DNA from: Tritrichomonas musculus
Taxonomy: Eukaryota > Parabasalia > Tritrichomonadida > Tritrichomonadidae
DNA length: 64,000 bases
Assembly (NCBI GenBank): GCA_039105265.1
Contig: JAPFFF010000005.1
Coordinates: 4,387,501-4,451,500 of the forward strand
Direction of reading: 5' to 3'
Below, in pieces: positions 51,245 to 62,031 of this stretch. Positions within the stretch are counted from its first letter, which is position 1, and each line of letters begins with the position of its first letter. Under the pieces are notes generated by a model, which did no database searches, was not told the origin of the DNA, and worked only from the letters and a program-made list of their open reading frames with translations. A program made the translations under genes and the position numbers.

Positions 51245-52249
51245 TTAATTAAACTCTTGTGGTACGATTTTTTTGATATAAAGAGCAATCTTTGGTGGAT
51301 CAGATTTATATTTTTCAGCTCCTCTTTGCCAATCATATCCTTGGGCAACAGCAGCAGCTTCACCTCTTGGTGACACAGCAACGCCCGTCAATGGGCATCC
51401 TGTGATTTTCAAATCTCTTGCGCCTTTTTGTTTTTCAAAATTAATCATTTTTAAAACACCGTTTCCGCCAGCAGAAATTGCACAAGGAGCGTCACCAACC
51501 ATTGCTACACTATTTGATGGAAATATTGCTGAACTATTTTCTTCTCTGTGGCAAGGTAAAATTTTTCTATTTTGCCCATCAACAATCTCAACTTGACCGA
51601 AAATTGAGCCTACAATGTAACGGTCAGGTTTATTTTGTGAAACAGAAAGCGATCTAATCTGATAGCAAAGACTAGTTGGTAATTGCGTGAGTTGAGAATT
51701 CTGATCAGCTTTTTCTAAATCCAATTTCCAAATGGCAGGGCCAAGAGTCGCGATATATAATTGTGTATCTGAAATATCCATGCATATTGGAGTGAGTTTA
51801 ATTTGAATAACTACCAAATTATCTTTAAAAATTAATAGATTTTTATCCATTGTAAGAGCAACAAGTGTTGATAGCTTTGAGCAATAACGCAACCCAACAA
51901 TGGGGCCTGTCTTATTGGTAGTTGCATCATAATTTTTTTTTGGGGTAACAACGGGTCCTACTTCATTTAGAGATATATTCATTATGTCGCCTAAAGATGT
52001 CCCAAAATAAACATTGTTGCAATCTGAATTAAAGCAGCATCTCATAAATGCATTTTTATTTGGATCTCTGTATTCTGCTTTTTTTTGGTTAACACTAGAA
52101 TAATCTTGGTTAAATTCCCAAACATATATTAAACCTTCCCATGATGTTGCTGCAAGATATCGTTGTCCATCTGCAAATGCAAGATCTGAAATTGTATCTT
52201 GAAAAGCAGGTTGAGTAATTTCATAATAATTATTTCCTTGTTTAGCCAT
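51245..52249 (-). CDS. RAE1: RAE1/BUB3-family WD40 protein, most likely mRNA export factor RAE1
   Basis: 334 residues forming one seven-bladed propeller. Matches to the family in order: DTISDLAFADGQRYLAATSW, RCCFNSDCNNVYFGTS, a Leu-Pro-x5-Tyr-Gln-Ile-Arg-Ser-Leu-Ser-Val segment before GSIFGQVEIVDGQNRK, then SAGGNGVLKMINFEKQKGA and the closing GYDWQRGAEKYKSDPP, equivalent to the YDWxxGxE end shared by Rae1 and Bub3. RAE1 binds NUP98 and escorts mRNA at nuclear pores; BUB3 works at kinetochores. The start (PAFQDTISDLAF) and the GSIFG blade favour RAE1. It is not a RING or enzyme fusion. The next gene upstream is a kinase on the same strand. Confidence 0.78.
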   Translation of the reverse strand: MAKQGNNYYEITQPAFQDTISDLAFADGQRYLAATSWEGLIYVWEFNQDYSSVNQKKAEYRDPNKNAFMRCCFNSDCNNVYFGTSLGDIMNISLNEVGPVVTPKKNYDATTNKTGPIVGLRYCSKLSTLVALTMDKNLLIFKDNLVVIQIKLTPICMDISDTQLYIATLGPAIWKLDLEKADQNSQLTQLPTSLCYQIRSLSVSQNKPDRYIVGSIFGQVEIVDGQNRKILPCHREENSSAIFPSNSVAMVGDAPCAISAGGNGVLKMINFEKQKGARDLKITGCPLTGVAVSPRGEAAAVAQGYDWQRGAEKYKSDPPKIALYIKKIVPQEFN

Positions 52250-52903
52250 TTGATAATAGAGAGAACAGATTTATATTGAAAAATTAATTGGTAGCATAAA
52301 TTTGTGATTTATTTCATTATTTGAATTTAAAGTAAATAATTGATCATATTTTAACATCTATTATTATTTTCGATCTCAAAATTCTTATTTTTTTGATTAT
52401 TTGATGCTATTTATATTCCAGATCGTGAAAATTATTCATAAAGGTGTTGAAAATTATTCACTAAAATGCATTTAAATTATTTTCTTATGGGTTTTATCAT
52501 GTTTTATGATAGGAAATATCATTTTTCTTTGATAATAATTTCAGTTAAATTTAATATTAATGAAAGATCATATGAATGTTTCAAAAGTTGATGAAATATT
52601 CATTAATCTTTTGACTTATCAATAAATATGCTGAAAAGTAATAATTAAAAAGAATCTGATTCAATGATTCTGGAAACAAAGGAAAAAAGATATTGTAAAT
52701 CAATATGGTCAAGCGCGTGTTACAGAATCATCCAACAATGATACTAAAAAAAAAAAAAAAAAAAAAAACAAATTTGATAAAAATCTTAAAAAAAAAAATG
52801 TCTACTTCTGTTTTTTATTAAAATTTATATCATAACATATTAGATAAAATAAGAAATGATTAATAAAAATCCATTTTTTAAAATTAAAGAACAAAATTAA
52901 AAT
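52250..52903. other. Spacer of 650 bases between RAE1 and a kinase gene
   Basis: AT-rich with an A run of about 23 at 52746-52768. No gene or element ends were recognised. Confidence 0.45.
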
Positions 52904-53824
52904 TCATTTATGTCCAAGCTTTGCAAGTCTTGTCTTCTCCATTTCATCAATTATGTTTTGAATAAGTTGTATAAGTTGAGGATCTGGATCTGTACTTTCT
53001 CCATTTAAATAATCTTGGTCCATTTCCATCCATGGATGTTGCAAGATATCGTCAGCTGTAGGTCTTTCTTCAGGATTAACTGTAAGCATTGACATAACAA
53101 GATCTTGAAGTTGATATGTTCCATCAGGAACTGGGATATCTCCTTCAGTGATTTGCCTTGCTGTTTCGGCGATAATCCTTTCTGCTGGTAAATTTGGATC
53201 TGTTACCCATGGAAAGTGATTTGCAACCATCGCATAAAGAACAATGCCCGCAGACCAGATATCAGCTAGCATTCCATTATATGGTTCTTTTTTAATTATT
53301 TCTGGGGCTGCATAAACAAGTGTTCCGCATGTTGTTAATAATTTTTGAGCATCTGATGAAACCTGTTTACAAAGTCCAAAATCTGTAAGTTTTGCATAGT
53401 CGTTTGATGTTACAAGTATGTTTTCTAATTTAATATCTCTATGAGCAACACCAAGATTGTGAATATATGAAATTGCGCCCATTATATGTCGGAAATAATG
53501 CCGGGCGCGATTTTCTGGAAGTCCGCCACATTCCATAACGAGATTATTTAAATCCCCTCCATCGCACAATTCAAGAATAACATAAATATTATTTTGATCA
53601 ACAACAACATCTTTAAGCTGAGTAATGCCAGGATGTCTTATTTGACTGTGAATAATTAGTTCATTTTTGAAGTGAGGAAAAAATTCATCATTAAAAATAT
53701 TTCCGAGGTCAATAACTTTGCATGCAACAAGTTCACCGTTTGTAACGTTTTGGCATTCGAAAACTTGTCCAGAAGTGCCCACTGAAAGAAATTTAACAAA
53801 TTGATAAGGACCGATCGAAAACAT
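52904..53824 (-). CDS. CAMK-like Ser/Thr protein kinase
   Basis: 306 residues, almost entirely kinase domain (about 6-272): glycine loop LSVGTSGQVFE, ACKVIDL lysine, HRDIKLENILVTSNDYAKLT catalytic loop, DFGLCK and activation segment LTTCGTLVYAAPEII, then DIWSAGIVLYAMVANHFPW and RPTADDILQHPW. All catalytic residues are present. The single-domain form with a short C-terminal helix is common among trichomonad CAMK-like kinases. The CGTLVYAAPE form differs from the CGSPAYVAPE of the kinase at 42363, so the two are not recent duplicates. Specific pathway unknown. Confidence 0.9.
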   Translation of the reverse strand: MFSIGPYQFVKFLSVGTSGQVFECQNVTNGELVACKVIDLGNIFNDEFFPHFKNELIIHSQIRHPGITQLKDVVVDQNNIYVILELCDGGDLNNLVMECGGLPENRARHYFRHIMGAISYIHNLGVAHRDIKLENILVTSNDYAKLTDFGLCKQVSSDAQKLLTTCGTLVYAAPEIIKKEPYNGMLADIWSAGIVLYAMVANHFPWVTDPNLPAERIIAETARQITEGDIPVPDGTYQLQDLVMSMLTVNPEERPTADDILQHPWMEMDQDYLNGESTDPDPQLIQLIQNIIDEMEKTRLAKLGHK

Positions 53825-53973
53825 TTTTTAATTTTTAATTTGAAACAAATTGAAATTTGAGGTGAAAAAATTTACCTTTACTAAAAATTTTCTATACAAA
53901 AAAAAAATTGAAAATGTTTCAATTTTTTATACAAATAATTTCAATTAGGTTTTATGTGAAATTCATCTTTTTA

Positions 53974-55230
53974 AGAAGGCCGGAAGCAGAGCTTTTTATG
54001 ATCTGAAAAATAAAGCAAGCATATAATTTCATTAATAAGCTTTAAAACATTATATATAAAAAAATATGAAAATATTTTTGAAGATTTTTAAAGATAAATA
54101 TGTTTTTAACATAGATATAAAAAATATTCAAAAAGTTATTATATTATCTATTTTTCAATCCTAAAATGGCCCTTAAAGATTCAATATTATTTATTATTGT
54201 TAAGAAACAAATCATCAAAGAAGAAAGAAATCAACATTGATGACAGTAAAATATTTCCTTACAGATTTCATTTCAAGTAAAAAAAAACATAATGGAAAAA
54301 TCAAATAGGATTTAACTAAAAAAATACGTTTTAATCAGAACAAATTGCATAAAAAACATTTAAAGAAAAATAATTAATTAAAAATTAAGATTTTTTATAT
54401 AATATTTTAAAAGAAATGTTTTACGTGGTCAGAACCATTTGCTTGAATATTTGTAGTTACAAATAGTATGCATATAATGCTGTTAAGTATGAATAAAATC
54501 AAAGAAAGCTGATAATCTTGAGAAATTCTGGATGACGATGATCAATTTTAATCTCGGTAATGAATGCGTTGAATGATCATTTTGCGAATATTTATTCCAT
54601 TTTTTCGGTTCTATTTAAGAGGAAGCAGATTTTATGGTAACAAATTAGTCAATGCAAATAAAAATAATGGCTTATGAACAAATAAGAATTGAATTTTATA
54701 AATCAATAAAAATTGTGAAAAAAATCAATAAAAATTTGAGAAAAAAAGTTATATTCTGATTTCAGACGATATTGAATTTTTGAATTTATTGACCAAATAA
54801 CAAGCCAAAAATATAAGGATGATGCTCTCAAAACATTTCAATGCTCACAGAAAAATATAAGAATGATGCTCAGAAAAAAAAATACGTTTTTTTATTCAGA
54901 AAGTAAAATTTCGGTATATAATTTTCCAAAATTCCTTCAACAGTTTTCTCCAAAATTTATCCAGATTATTTAAAAATGCACAGAATAGAATTTTGACAAA
55001 TTAATTTATGATGAAACATAAGCTAAAAGCAATTATAAAAAATGGTATTTTAAAATGCTTTTTCTGGAAGAAACTCTGGTACTAAGAAAAAACAAAACAG
55101 CTTTTCCAATTATCAATAAAATATATTATATTATAAATAACTATAATTAAACAAATATCTTTTTGTTATTCGAAAAAATCCATTTTAAATTGAATAGAAA
55201 AACACGTTATTTTTCTGCTTCCGGCCTTCT
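53974..55230. mobile_element. Non-autonomous element of 1257 bp with 8-bp target duplication
   Basis: The ends AGAAGGCCGGAAGCAGA and TCTGCTTCCGGCCTTCT are perfect 17-base inverted repeats. TCTTTTTA flanks directly on both sides (53966-53973 and 55231-55238). The interior is AT-rich, without a gene, and holds a short duplicated stretch around ATATAAGGATGATGCTC near 54810-54870. An 8-bp duplication fits hAT-like elements, but the ends differ from those of the 5.5-kb and 7.8-kb elements. Confidence 0.75.
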
Positions 55231-55646
55231 TCTTTTTATAAGAATTTTCAAACACAAACTTTTTTAAATAATTTAATTTAACTTATATTTCAAAGATTAT
55301 TTGAAAAATATAGAAATATATCAAAATTTTAAAATTGTAAAATCAGATATCATTAAAATAAATGAAAAAAAAAAATAAATTGTTAAAAAATGAGAATGTT
55401 CATTAGATTTTTTATTTTTAAATTGAAATTGAAGTATTCAATTTTATATGACTTTTGAGATAAAAAGTTTTTTTTTAAAAAATTAAAAAGATAAAAGTAA
55501 ATGTTAACCAAAGATATACACGACTTTATATTTTGAATTTTAAAAAAACCACCCCACATTTTAACGATATAATCTTTTGAAAAAGTGAAAAATGGATAGA
55601 GAATCGATTTTAGAAAATAAAAACTATTGTATGATTCATGTACATT

Positions 55647-55648
<2 letters not shown>

Positions 55649-55713
<65 letters not shown>
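55649..55713. repeat. Homopolymer of 65 A
   Basis: An uninterrupted A run just left of the foldback region. Its exact length depends on assembly quality. Confidence 0.9.
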
Positions 55714-55715
<2 letters not shown>

Positions 55716-55742
55716 TGAAAGATTATCCTAAAAAAAGTTATA

Positions 55743-58295
55743 CCTTTTAAGGCTGCGGTTGAAAAGATATTCAAATTTGAGACCAATTGAATATAGAAAT
55801 TACTGTTTATATTTATTTAAACTAACAAAAACACTTTTTTTACTACTTTTGATGCAAATTGATTCGCAGTCCAGGTTCAAGGTTTTTTATTGTATGATGT
55901 ATCAATCAGAACTTTTTTTTTTTTTAATAGTTTGAAATATAAAACTAAATTATTTAGAAAATCTTTATATCTCAAAGAAGTTGACTTAGATTCTTTTATA
56001 ATTCATCAAAAACACCAAAAACTTTACATGAGCTATTATTATTTATCTTTTAGTCAACTTTTTTTGACTTTATGATATTTATTAGTATATTTCGACTTTT
56101 TTTAAAAAAAACTACGTAATATATTTGCAAAATTATCGTTTATATGCAACATGATATGACATTTTCATTTACTTTGATTTCAAACTCAAGAATGAAATTA
56201 TGCATTTCCATTATATTTACCAATTCAATCAACCTCGAAAAATTAATTTATTATTTAATAATAAAATGCTTTTTTTGCTTCTTATTTTATTTTTTTTATT
56301 GAATTTTTTGATATTTTCACGAATATAATAATCAAGTTTACCTTGTAGCTTTGATTGTGCTTTGTCAAAACCATCAGATGCGAAATTAAGACCAATCCAT
56401 TTGGCTTGCTTCATATTTTCCTAATTATCAATTTTATTAATACCGTTTCAGACCATCATTTTTTAAATGGTTTAAAAAATCTGACACAGTGTCAAAAAAA
56501 AAATGTAAACGGAATTGTCTATCGGAATTGATTGAATAAGTCTCAAATGATAAACGTGCATTTTAGAAAAAGTTAAACTTTTGAATACCTATTCAACCGC
56601 AGCCTTAAGGAATACCCGATTTACCCATTTTCAATCAGCTCAAAAATTTTAGGTATATTTTGACCAGGGGTCGCAAATTACCAACCCAAAATTTTTAAAA
56701 TTCATTTATTTCAAAATGTGGAATAAATATTTATATAAAAAAAGGTTTATTAAAAAATTTACAAGCTTTTTAATCCTTTTTATTAAAATTTTTTATTTCA
56801 TTAGAATAATGCGTCTGATATTTTTCTCAAAAATTGTTTTTTGAATTTATTTACTCTATCATTCTATTTAATTACAATTTTTAATATCAGAAAACCTTTT
56901 TTCTTGAAAGTTAATTGATTTTTTCTTTGTATCCTATTTTTTTCTGATTTTCATTGTCATTTAATTTATTGTTTAGATGACTTATGAAAAAAGAAATTAT
57001 ACATAAATTTAAGTTATGTAATATTTTTTTATATTAAGCTTTGAAATCTACAAATATTAAATAATATAAACTATTCATTTACTTGTTTTATATTTTTTAT
57101 CTTTTTTTCAACGTTATACTATGCATTTTAGTTTATTTTTTTATTAATTAATGTTACTAATCACTTATAAAATTTAAAAAAATTGACATTTGGTTCTTTA
57201 ATTTCATGTTTGAATACAATATTAAGATATATTAATAATTATTTCAGATTTTAAAAGATTATCCTGTTTTGACAAACTTTTACTTGATTTTCAAATAAAA
57301 AAGTCTTTTCTAAATTAAACCTTCGAAAGGTCACCCCAAAATATTAACCCTACTACAAATTTTTTTTTTGGGTCACTACCCAAAAAAAAAATGAAGAGTT
57401 CGCGTTTGACCCTTTTATTTCTAGTGTATTTTTTGGATTATTTTTTATAAAATCATGTTCTATAATTAATTTTTTATTGATTCATGCATTTTTTTAAAGT
57501 GAATTTTGATTTTAGAAAATAAAATTTTGTGATTTGACTTGTTATATGAAATATTTCAAATTTTATTTAGAAAAGAATTTTTTATTTGAAAATCAAGTAA
57601 TAGTTTGTCAAAACAGGATAATCTTTTAAAATCTGAAATAGTTATTAATATATCTTAATATTGTATTCAAACATGAAATAAAAGAACCAAATGCCAAAAT
57701 TTTTTAATTATATAAGTGATTAGTAACATTAATTAATAGTGAAATAAACTAAAATGCATAGTATAAATGTTGAAAAAAAGATAAAAAATATAAAACAAGT
57801 AAATGAATAGTTTATATTATTTAATATTTGTAGATTTCAAAGCTTAATATAAAAAAATATTACATAACTTAAATTTATGTATTATTTCTCTTTTCATAAG
57901 TTATCTAAACAATAAATTAAATGACAATGAAAATCAGAAAAAAATACGATACAAATAAAAATCAATTAACTTTCAAGAAAAAAGGTTTTCTGATATTAAA
58001 AATTGTAATTAAATAGAATGATAGAGTAAATAATTTCAAAAAACAATTTTTGAGAAAAATATCAGACGCATTATTCTAATGAAATAAAAATTTTTATTAA
58101 AAAGGATTAAAAAGCTTGTAAATTTTCTAATAAACCTTTTTTTATATAAATATTTATTCCACATTTTGAGATAAATGAATTTTAAAAATTTCGGGTCAAA
58201 AACCGCTTTGGGTAGGCGGTAATTTGCGACCCCTGGTTAAAATATACCTAAAATTTTTGACCCGATTGAAAATGGGTAAATCGGGTACCCCTTAC
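55743..58295. mobile_element. Long foldback repeat with ~700-base arms, interrupted on the left arm
   Basis: The left arm (56609-57320, with its first bases at 55743-55750) and right arm (about 57575-58295) are closely matching inverted copies beginning TACCCGATTTACCCATTTTC. About 250 bases separate the arms. The left arm is split by an 854-bp TTAA element. The stretch at 57423-57575 is also repeated, inverted, beyond the right arm (58303-58436). No gene is present. It is a foldback-type element or an inverted duplication. Confidence 0.7.
55751..56604. mobile_element. 854-bp TTAA-flanked element inside the foldback
   Basis: The ends GGCTGCGGTTGAA and TTCAACCGCAGCC are exact inverted repeats, flanked by TTAA (55747-55750 and 56605-56608), as in piggyBac-like elements. 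The short frames inside (for example 56229-56414, minus) match nothing I know. The insertion splits the left end of the foldback. Confidence 0.75.
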
Positions 58296-58436
58296 AAGGT
58301 CTATTCTAAATAAAATTTGAAATATTTCATATAACAAGTCATATCATTAAATTTTTTTTTCTAAAATCAAAATTCACTTTAAAAAAATACATGAATCAAT
58401 AAAAAATTAATTATAGAACATGGTTTTATAAAAAAA

Positions 58437-58474
58437 TAAAAGTACGAAGCTCTAGCCGACTGAGCTACGAAGGC
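58437..58474 (-). pseudogene. 5' half of a tRNA-Lys(UUU)-like gene
   Basis: On the minus strand, GCCTTCG (acceptor), TA, GCTC-AGTCGGCTA-GAGC (D arm), TCGTA (anticodon stem) and C-T-TTT-A (loop with anticodon TTT) are all in place. The A box is perfect. The tRNA-like sequence stops after the base following the anticodon, where repeat sequence begins. No 3' half follows. Confidence 0.65.
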
Positions 58475-58512
58475 CAATTGATTTTTAAATCAATAGCAAT
58501 ATAGTTGATAAA

Positions 58513-58553
58513 CTTTTTAATCCGAGTGTCGAGGGTTCGAGTCCCGTCGGATG
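58513..58553 (+). pseudogene. 3' half of a tRNA-like gene
   Basis: On the plus strand, CTTTTTAATCCGAG (anticodon loop and stem of a Lys-like tRNA) continues to the B box GGTTCGAGTCC with a T arm GAGGG/CCCGT (one mismatch) and CGGATGT in the acceptor position. The acceptor does not pair with that of the nearby 5' half. The two halves are divergent, separated by a hairpin ATTGATTTTTAAATCAAT. Confidence 0.55.
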
Positions 58554-59122
58554 TAAGTGAACTTCTTAAAATAATATACCTTTCTATTCCTAATTCAAGA
58601 TATTATATCTGACTATTTTGATTTTTATTATAAATAAAAGATGAGATCATCATACTTGTCATGTATTTTAATTAATTCAATATGAAATAATTTCTTCAGT
58701 TGTTTGATTCCAAAATGGAATGAATGATCATCAAAAATTTTAAAAAAAAAAATTCTTAGCTTATTAATTATCAAAAAAGCTAAATTGTGTATACTCAGTT
58801 AGAAATATATATATCAAAATCAATTTGTCAAATTGAGATAAAAAATTCGATTATTGATATTTAATCAGATGATTTCTTTCAAAAAAAAATTTATAAACTT
58901 TACAAAAATATAGTTTATATTCAAAAATTGAGGTTAATATATTTGATTCCAATTGTTCATTATTTTATTATCAATTATTCATTTTAAGTGAAAATATTTT
59001 TTATTACTATTATGTTAAATGCTTGATTAATAATCAAAAAATGAATAAAAATCGCAAAATATATAAACGGGCTTATGGTCGGTATGGCTTTTTAAATTAA
59101 GCAAACCAGGTTTTGATAAAAG
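58554..59122. other. Spacer before the 14-3-3 gene
   Basis: AT-rich spacer of 570 bases. Bases 59060-59122 are less AT-rich and contain the upstream part of the 14-3-3 promoter. No other feature is seen. Confidence 0.45.
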
Positions 59123-59133
59123 TCACTTCACTT
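59123..59133 (+). promoter_or_regulatory. Doubled initiator TCACTTCACTT of the 14-3-3 gene
   Basis: Two overlapping copies of TCACTT match the trichomonad initiator. Starts at A 59125 or A 59130 would give leaders of 11-16 bases before the ATG at 59141. Confidence 0.6.
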
Positions 59134-59140
59134 CGATACT

Positions 59141-59863
59141 ATGTCATCAGAACGTGAAGTTACCCTTTTCATGGCCCAAATCCTCGATCAAACAGATCGC
59201 CACCAAGATATGGTTGATGCCATGAAAAAAGTTATTGAACTTTCTGCCGATCTTAACTCAGATGAACGCAATCTTCTTTCTGTTGCTTACAAGAACATTG
59301 TCGGATCCCGCCGTAACGGACTCCGTATGATTGCAGCCATCATTGAGCATGAAGAAGGACGTGGAAACACAGCTCGTGTTGAACTTCTTAACGCTTACAA
59401 GGCTACAATCCTTGCTGAACTCGAAAAATACTGCAATGAACTTATCGGCCTTGTTGACACCCAACTCCTCCCAGCCGCCAAGACACCAGAAGCACGTGTT
59501 TTCTATGAAAAGCTCAAGGCAGACTATTACCGTTATATCTGCGAATCTAAGCCAGAAAATGAGAAGACAGAACCAGCCAACAAAGCCAAGCAATGCTACG
59601 AGAACGCTATGGAAATCGCCAAGAACGAAATTCCACCAAGCCGCCCAACATCCCTTGGTCTTATCCTTAACTACTCAGTTTTCTTATATGAAATTATCGG
59701 CCAAAAGCAAGAAGCTATCGAACTTGCTCAAAAGACATACAACGACTGCTCAACAACTGTTGATGATAACTCTGATAACTCATACTCAGAAGCTACTATG
59801 ATCCTTCAACTCCTTCGTGATAACGTTTCACTTTGGACACAAGATGCTGAACAAGCTGAGTAA
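59141..59863 (+). CDS. 14-3-3 protein
   Basis: 240 residues, the standard length. It dimerises and binds phosphoserine/phosphothreonine motifs on client proteins in the cytosol. The family landmarks are all visible: RNLLSVAYKNIVGSRRNGLR (with the Lys and Arg of the phosphate pocket), YYRYICE (Arg-Tyr of the pocket), RPTSLGLILNYSVFLYEI and the closing LRDNVSLWTQD followed by a short acidic tail. Codon use is strongly biased to C-ending codons, as in the inositol-phosphate synthase gene, pointing to high expression. The stop lies in TAAA (59861-59864), the trichomonad polyadenylation signal arrangement. Confidence 0.97.
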   Translation: MSSEREVTLFMAQILDQTDRHQDMVDAMKKVIELSADLNSDERNLLSVAYKNIVGSRRNGLRMIAAIIEHEEGRGNTARVELLNAYKATILAELEKYCNELIGLVDTQLLPAAKTPEARVFYEKLKADYYRYICESKPENEKTEPANKAKQCYENAMEIAKNEIPPSRPTSLGLILNYSVFLYEIIGQKQEAIELAQKTYNDCSTTVDDNSDNSYSEATMILQLLRDNVSLWTQDAEQAE

Positions 59864-60904
59864 ACACATTCTTAATTTTTAGTTTTATAATTACCTTCAT
59901 ATTTTTTTTTTGTCATTTTTTTTTTTTTTTTTTTTTTCAAATTGTTTTGATAGTGATTTAATAAATGTGTGGTGAAACTAGAACTTTTTATATAAAAAAT
60001 CATATTTGAATCTTTATATCATAACTAAAAAAATTTGTTAGAACTTTATTATTTTAAAAAAGATCAATCTTCAGAAAATTTGAATTGATAAAAAACTTTA
60101 GGAAAAGTTTAACACAACATCGAAAAATTTAAAACAAAATTTACATTTTTTATATAGCTTTTCTTTAATTTTAGATTTTTAATAATTTAAAAAATTATAT
60201 TTATTTATATATAAATTAAACAAGCAAAGTAAATACAGTAGTAATTTTATGTTTATTAAGATATTTTTATTTTTAATATTTTGCATATAATCATATAAAA
60301 AAATACCATTAAACATAGACCCTATGAATGAAACTATGCAATATCTTTTTTTAGTTTAATATACTATTAATGATATTACAAATTTTTATTTTAGAATTTT
60401 ATCAATGGCTTGATATAAGCCAAACAAAATAGGTTCTGTATTTTCTCAAAATCAACAAGACGAAATTTATAGCAGTACTTTTATCTAATATAACTCAATC
60501 TATAAACATTAATATTATGATATTATTGGAGAAAATGAGGGTAATTTTCAAGAAAATTAAATATTTATTTTTTTACTGAATTTGCATAAATATCTTATAT
60601 TTATTAAAAGTTATCTTAAATTTTGCTTGTAAAAAATATCGCTTGAAATAAAATATATTTATATTTATAACAATTAAATTTAGAATGAAATAATAATCGA
60701 AATATTTGAGATATTGAGTTTGGCAAAAGTATTGATATTTTTAAAATATATTTTGCTATTTTATATTAAACATAATTTATATCAAATATATATAGTAAAT
60801 ATATGAATTACTAAACTCAATAAAAAGATATTTGCAAAATTATCACTTCATTTTTTTTAGTTTCACCCCACATTTTAATAACGTGCTACAATTCAAAATT
60901 AATT
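59864..60904. other. Intergenic spacer of 1 kb, no gene seen
   Basis: Very AT-rich, with a T run after the 14-3-3 gene. No element ends or RNA genes were recognised. Confidence 0.45.
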
Positions 60905-61855
60905 ATGAAAGTTGCTTTAAAAGGACGCTCAGCTTCATCGAATTTTGTACAGCAAAAAATGGTTTCTTGGAGGCCTATATTTTCTCCATTCATTTTTTTA
61001 ATCATTGATATCATAATTATTATACTTTTTTTAATATTTGCGATATTAGCCCACATATATAATAATCAAATTTACGATGCATCTATAAGATATGATAATA
61101 TATGTAACTTTAGTTCTGATGAATTGTGTCATGTTAATCTTCATGTAGATAAAAAAATTAAAGGAAAAATTAATTTTTACTATAAATTAACTAACTTTCA
61201 CCAAAATCAACGTCGATATGTTATTTCTCGCTCAGATGATCAGCTTGCTGGAGAATACGTTAAATTTTCTGATATGGAAGATTGTAAGCCTTTAAGAGGA
61301 ATAGATGATAAAGAAGATAATTTGATCTTGCCATGCGGCCTTGCGGCTTGGACATTTTTCAATGACACATATATTTTTGAAAATACAGATTTGAAATTTT
61401 CCGACAATGAAATTGCCTATAAGTCCGATGTAAACAAGTTATTTAAGCCACTAAGCAATAAATATACTTCAGGTATTAGATATTTAGAAAATAATCCTGA
61501 TTTTCAAGGGGGGCAAACAAATCAACATTTCATAGTTTGGATGAGATCTAGTGCATTGCCAACATTGATAAAGCTATACGCAACATGCAATGATTGCACT
61601 ATGGATCCTGGTGATTATCCTATTTCCATCAAGAATAATTATCCAACTGACGGATTTAAAGGCGAAAAATGGATTTTAATTTCCAAAAATTCGAATTTCG
61701 GAACAAGAAATATTTTTTTTGAAATAGCATGCTTTGTCTTATGTGGTATTGCGGTCATTGCTTTAGTTATAATTGTTATTATTATATTAGTTACTCCAAG
61801 AAAGAGAGGAGACAAAGATTTAATTGCCCGGCTTATCAGGGGTTCTCACTTGTAA
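60905..61855 (+). CDS. CDC50: CDC50/LEM3-family subunit of P4-ATPase lipid flippase
   Basis: 316 residues with two transmembrane helices, about 26-50 (FSPFIFLIIDIIIIILFLIF) and about 275-297 (IACFVLCGIAVIALVIIVII), and a large lumenal/extracellular domain between. Diagnostic segments: NFHQNQRRYVISRSDDQL (family NFYQNHRRYVKSRSD), CKPLRG, LPCGLAAWTFFNDTYIF and FIVWMRSSALPTLIKLYA. CDC50 proteins pair with P4-ATPases for folding, exit from the endoplasmic reticulum and phospholipid flipping. The protein is a little shorter than yeast Lem3. The N-terminus is basic and cytosolic. Confidence 0.93.
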   Translation: MKVALKGRSASSNFVQQKMVSWRPIFSPFIFLIIDIIIIILFLIFAILAHIYNNQIYDASIRYDNICNFSSDELCHVNLHVDKKIKGKINFYYKLTNFHQNQRRYVISRSDDQLAGEYVKFSDMEDCKPLRGIDDKEDNLILPCGLAAWTFFNDTYIFENTDLKFSDNEIAYKSDVNKLFKPLSNKYTSGIRYLENNPDFQGGQTNQHFIVWMRSSALPTLIKLYATCNDCTMDPGDYPISIKNNYPTDGFKGEKWILISKNSNFGTRNIFFEIACFVLCGIAVIALVIIVIIILVTPRKRGDKDLIARLIRGSHL

Positions 61856-62031
61856 TTGTTTGATTTGTTCATCATTTGTTTTTTATTATTATCAATAACT
61901 TATTTCTGTTGTTTTTTAAAACGATCCATTTGAAGAATTACAATGTAGTTTATTGTTTAAATATTTCATAAAAATCATAAAATTTTATGCATTTTTGAGA
62001 ACGTTTATTAATTTTATAAATCGTTATAGAA

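Noticed and set aside
56229-56414. 61-codon minus-strand frame in the TTAA element
   Set aside because: Composition is slightly better than random, but it is too short, with no second copy to compare.
59258-59593. Antisense 111-codon frame in the 14-3-3 gene
   Set aside because: A shadow of the biased codon use on the sense strand.
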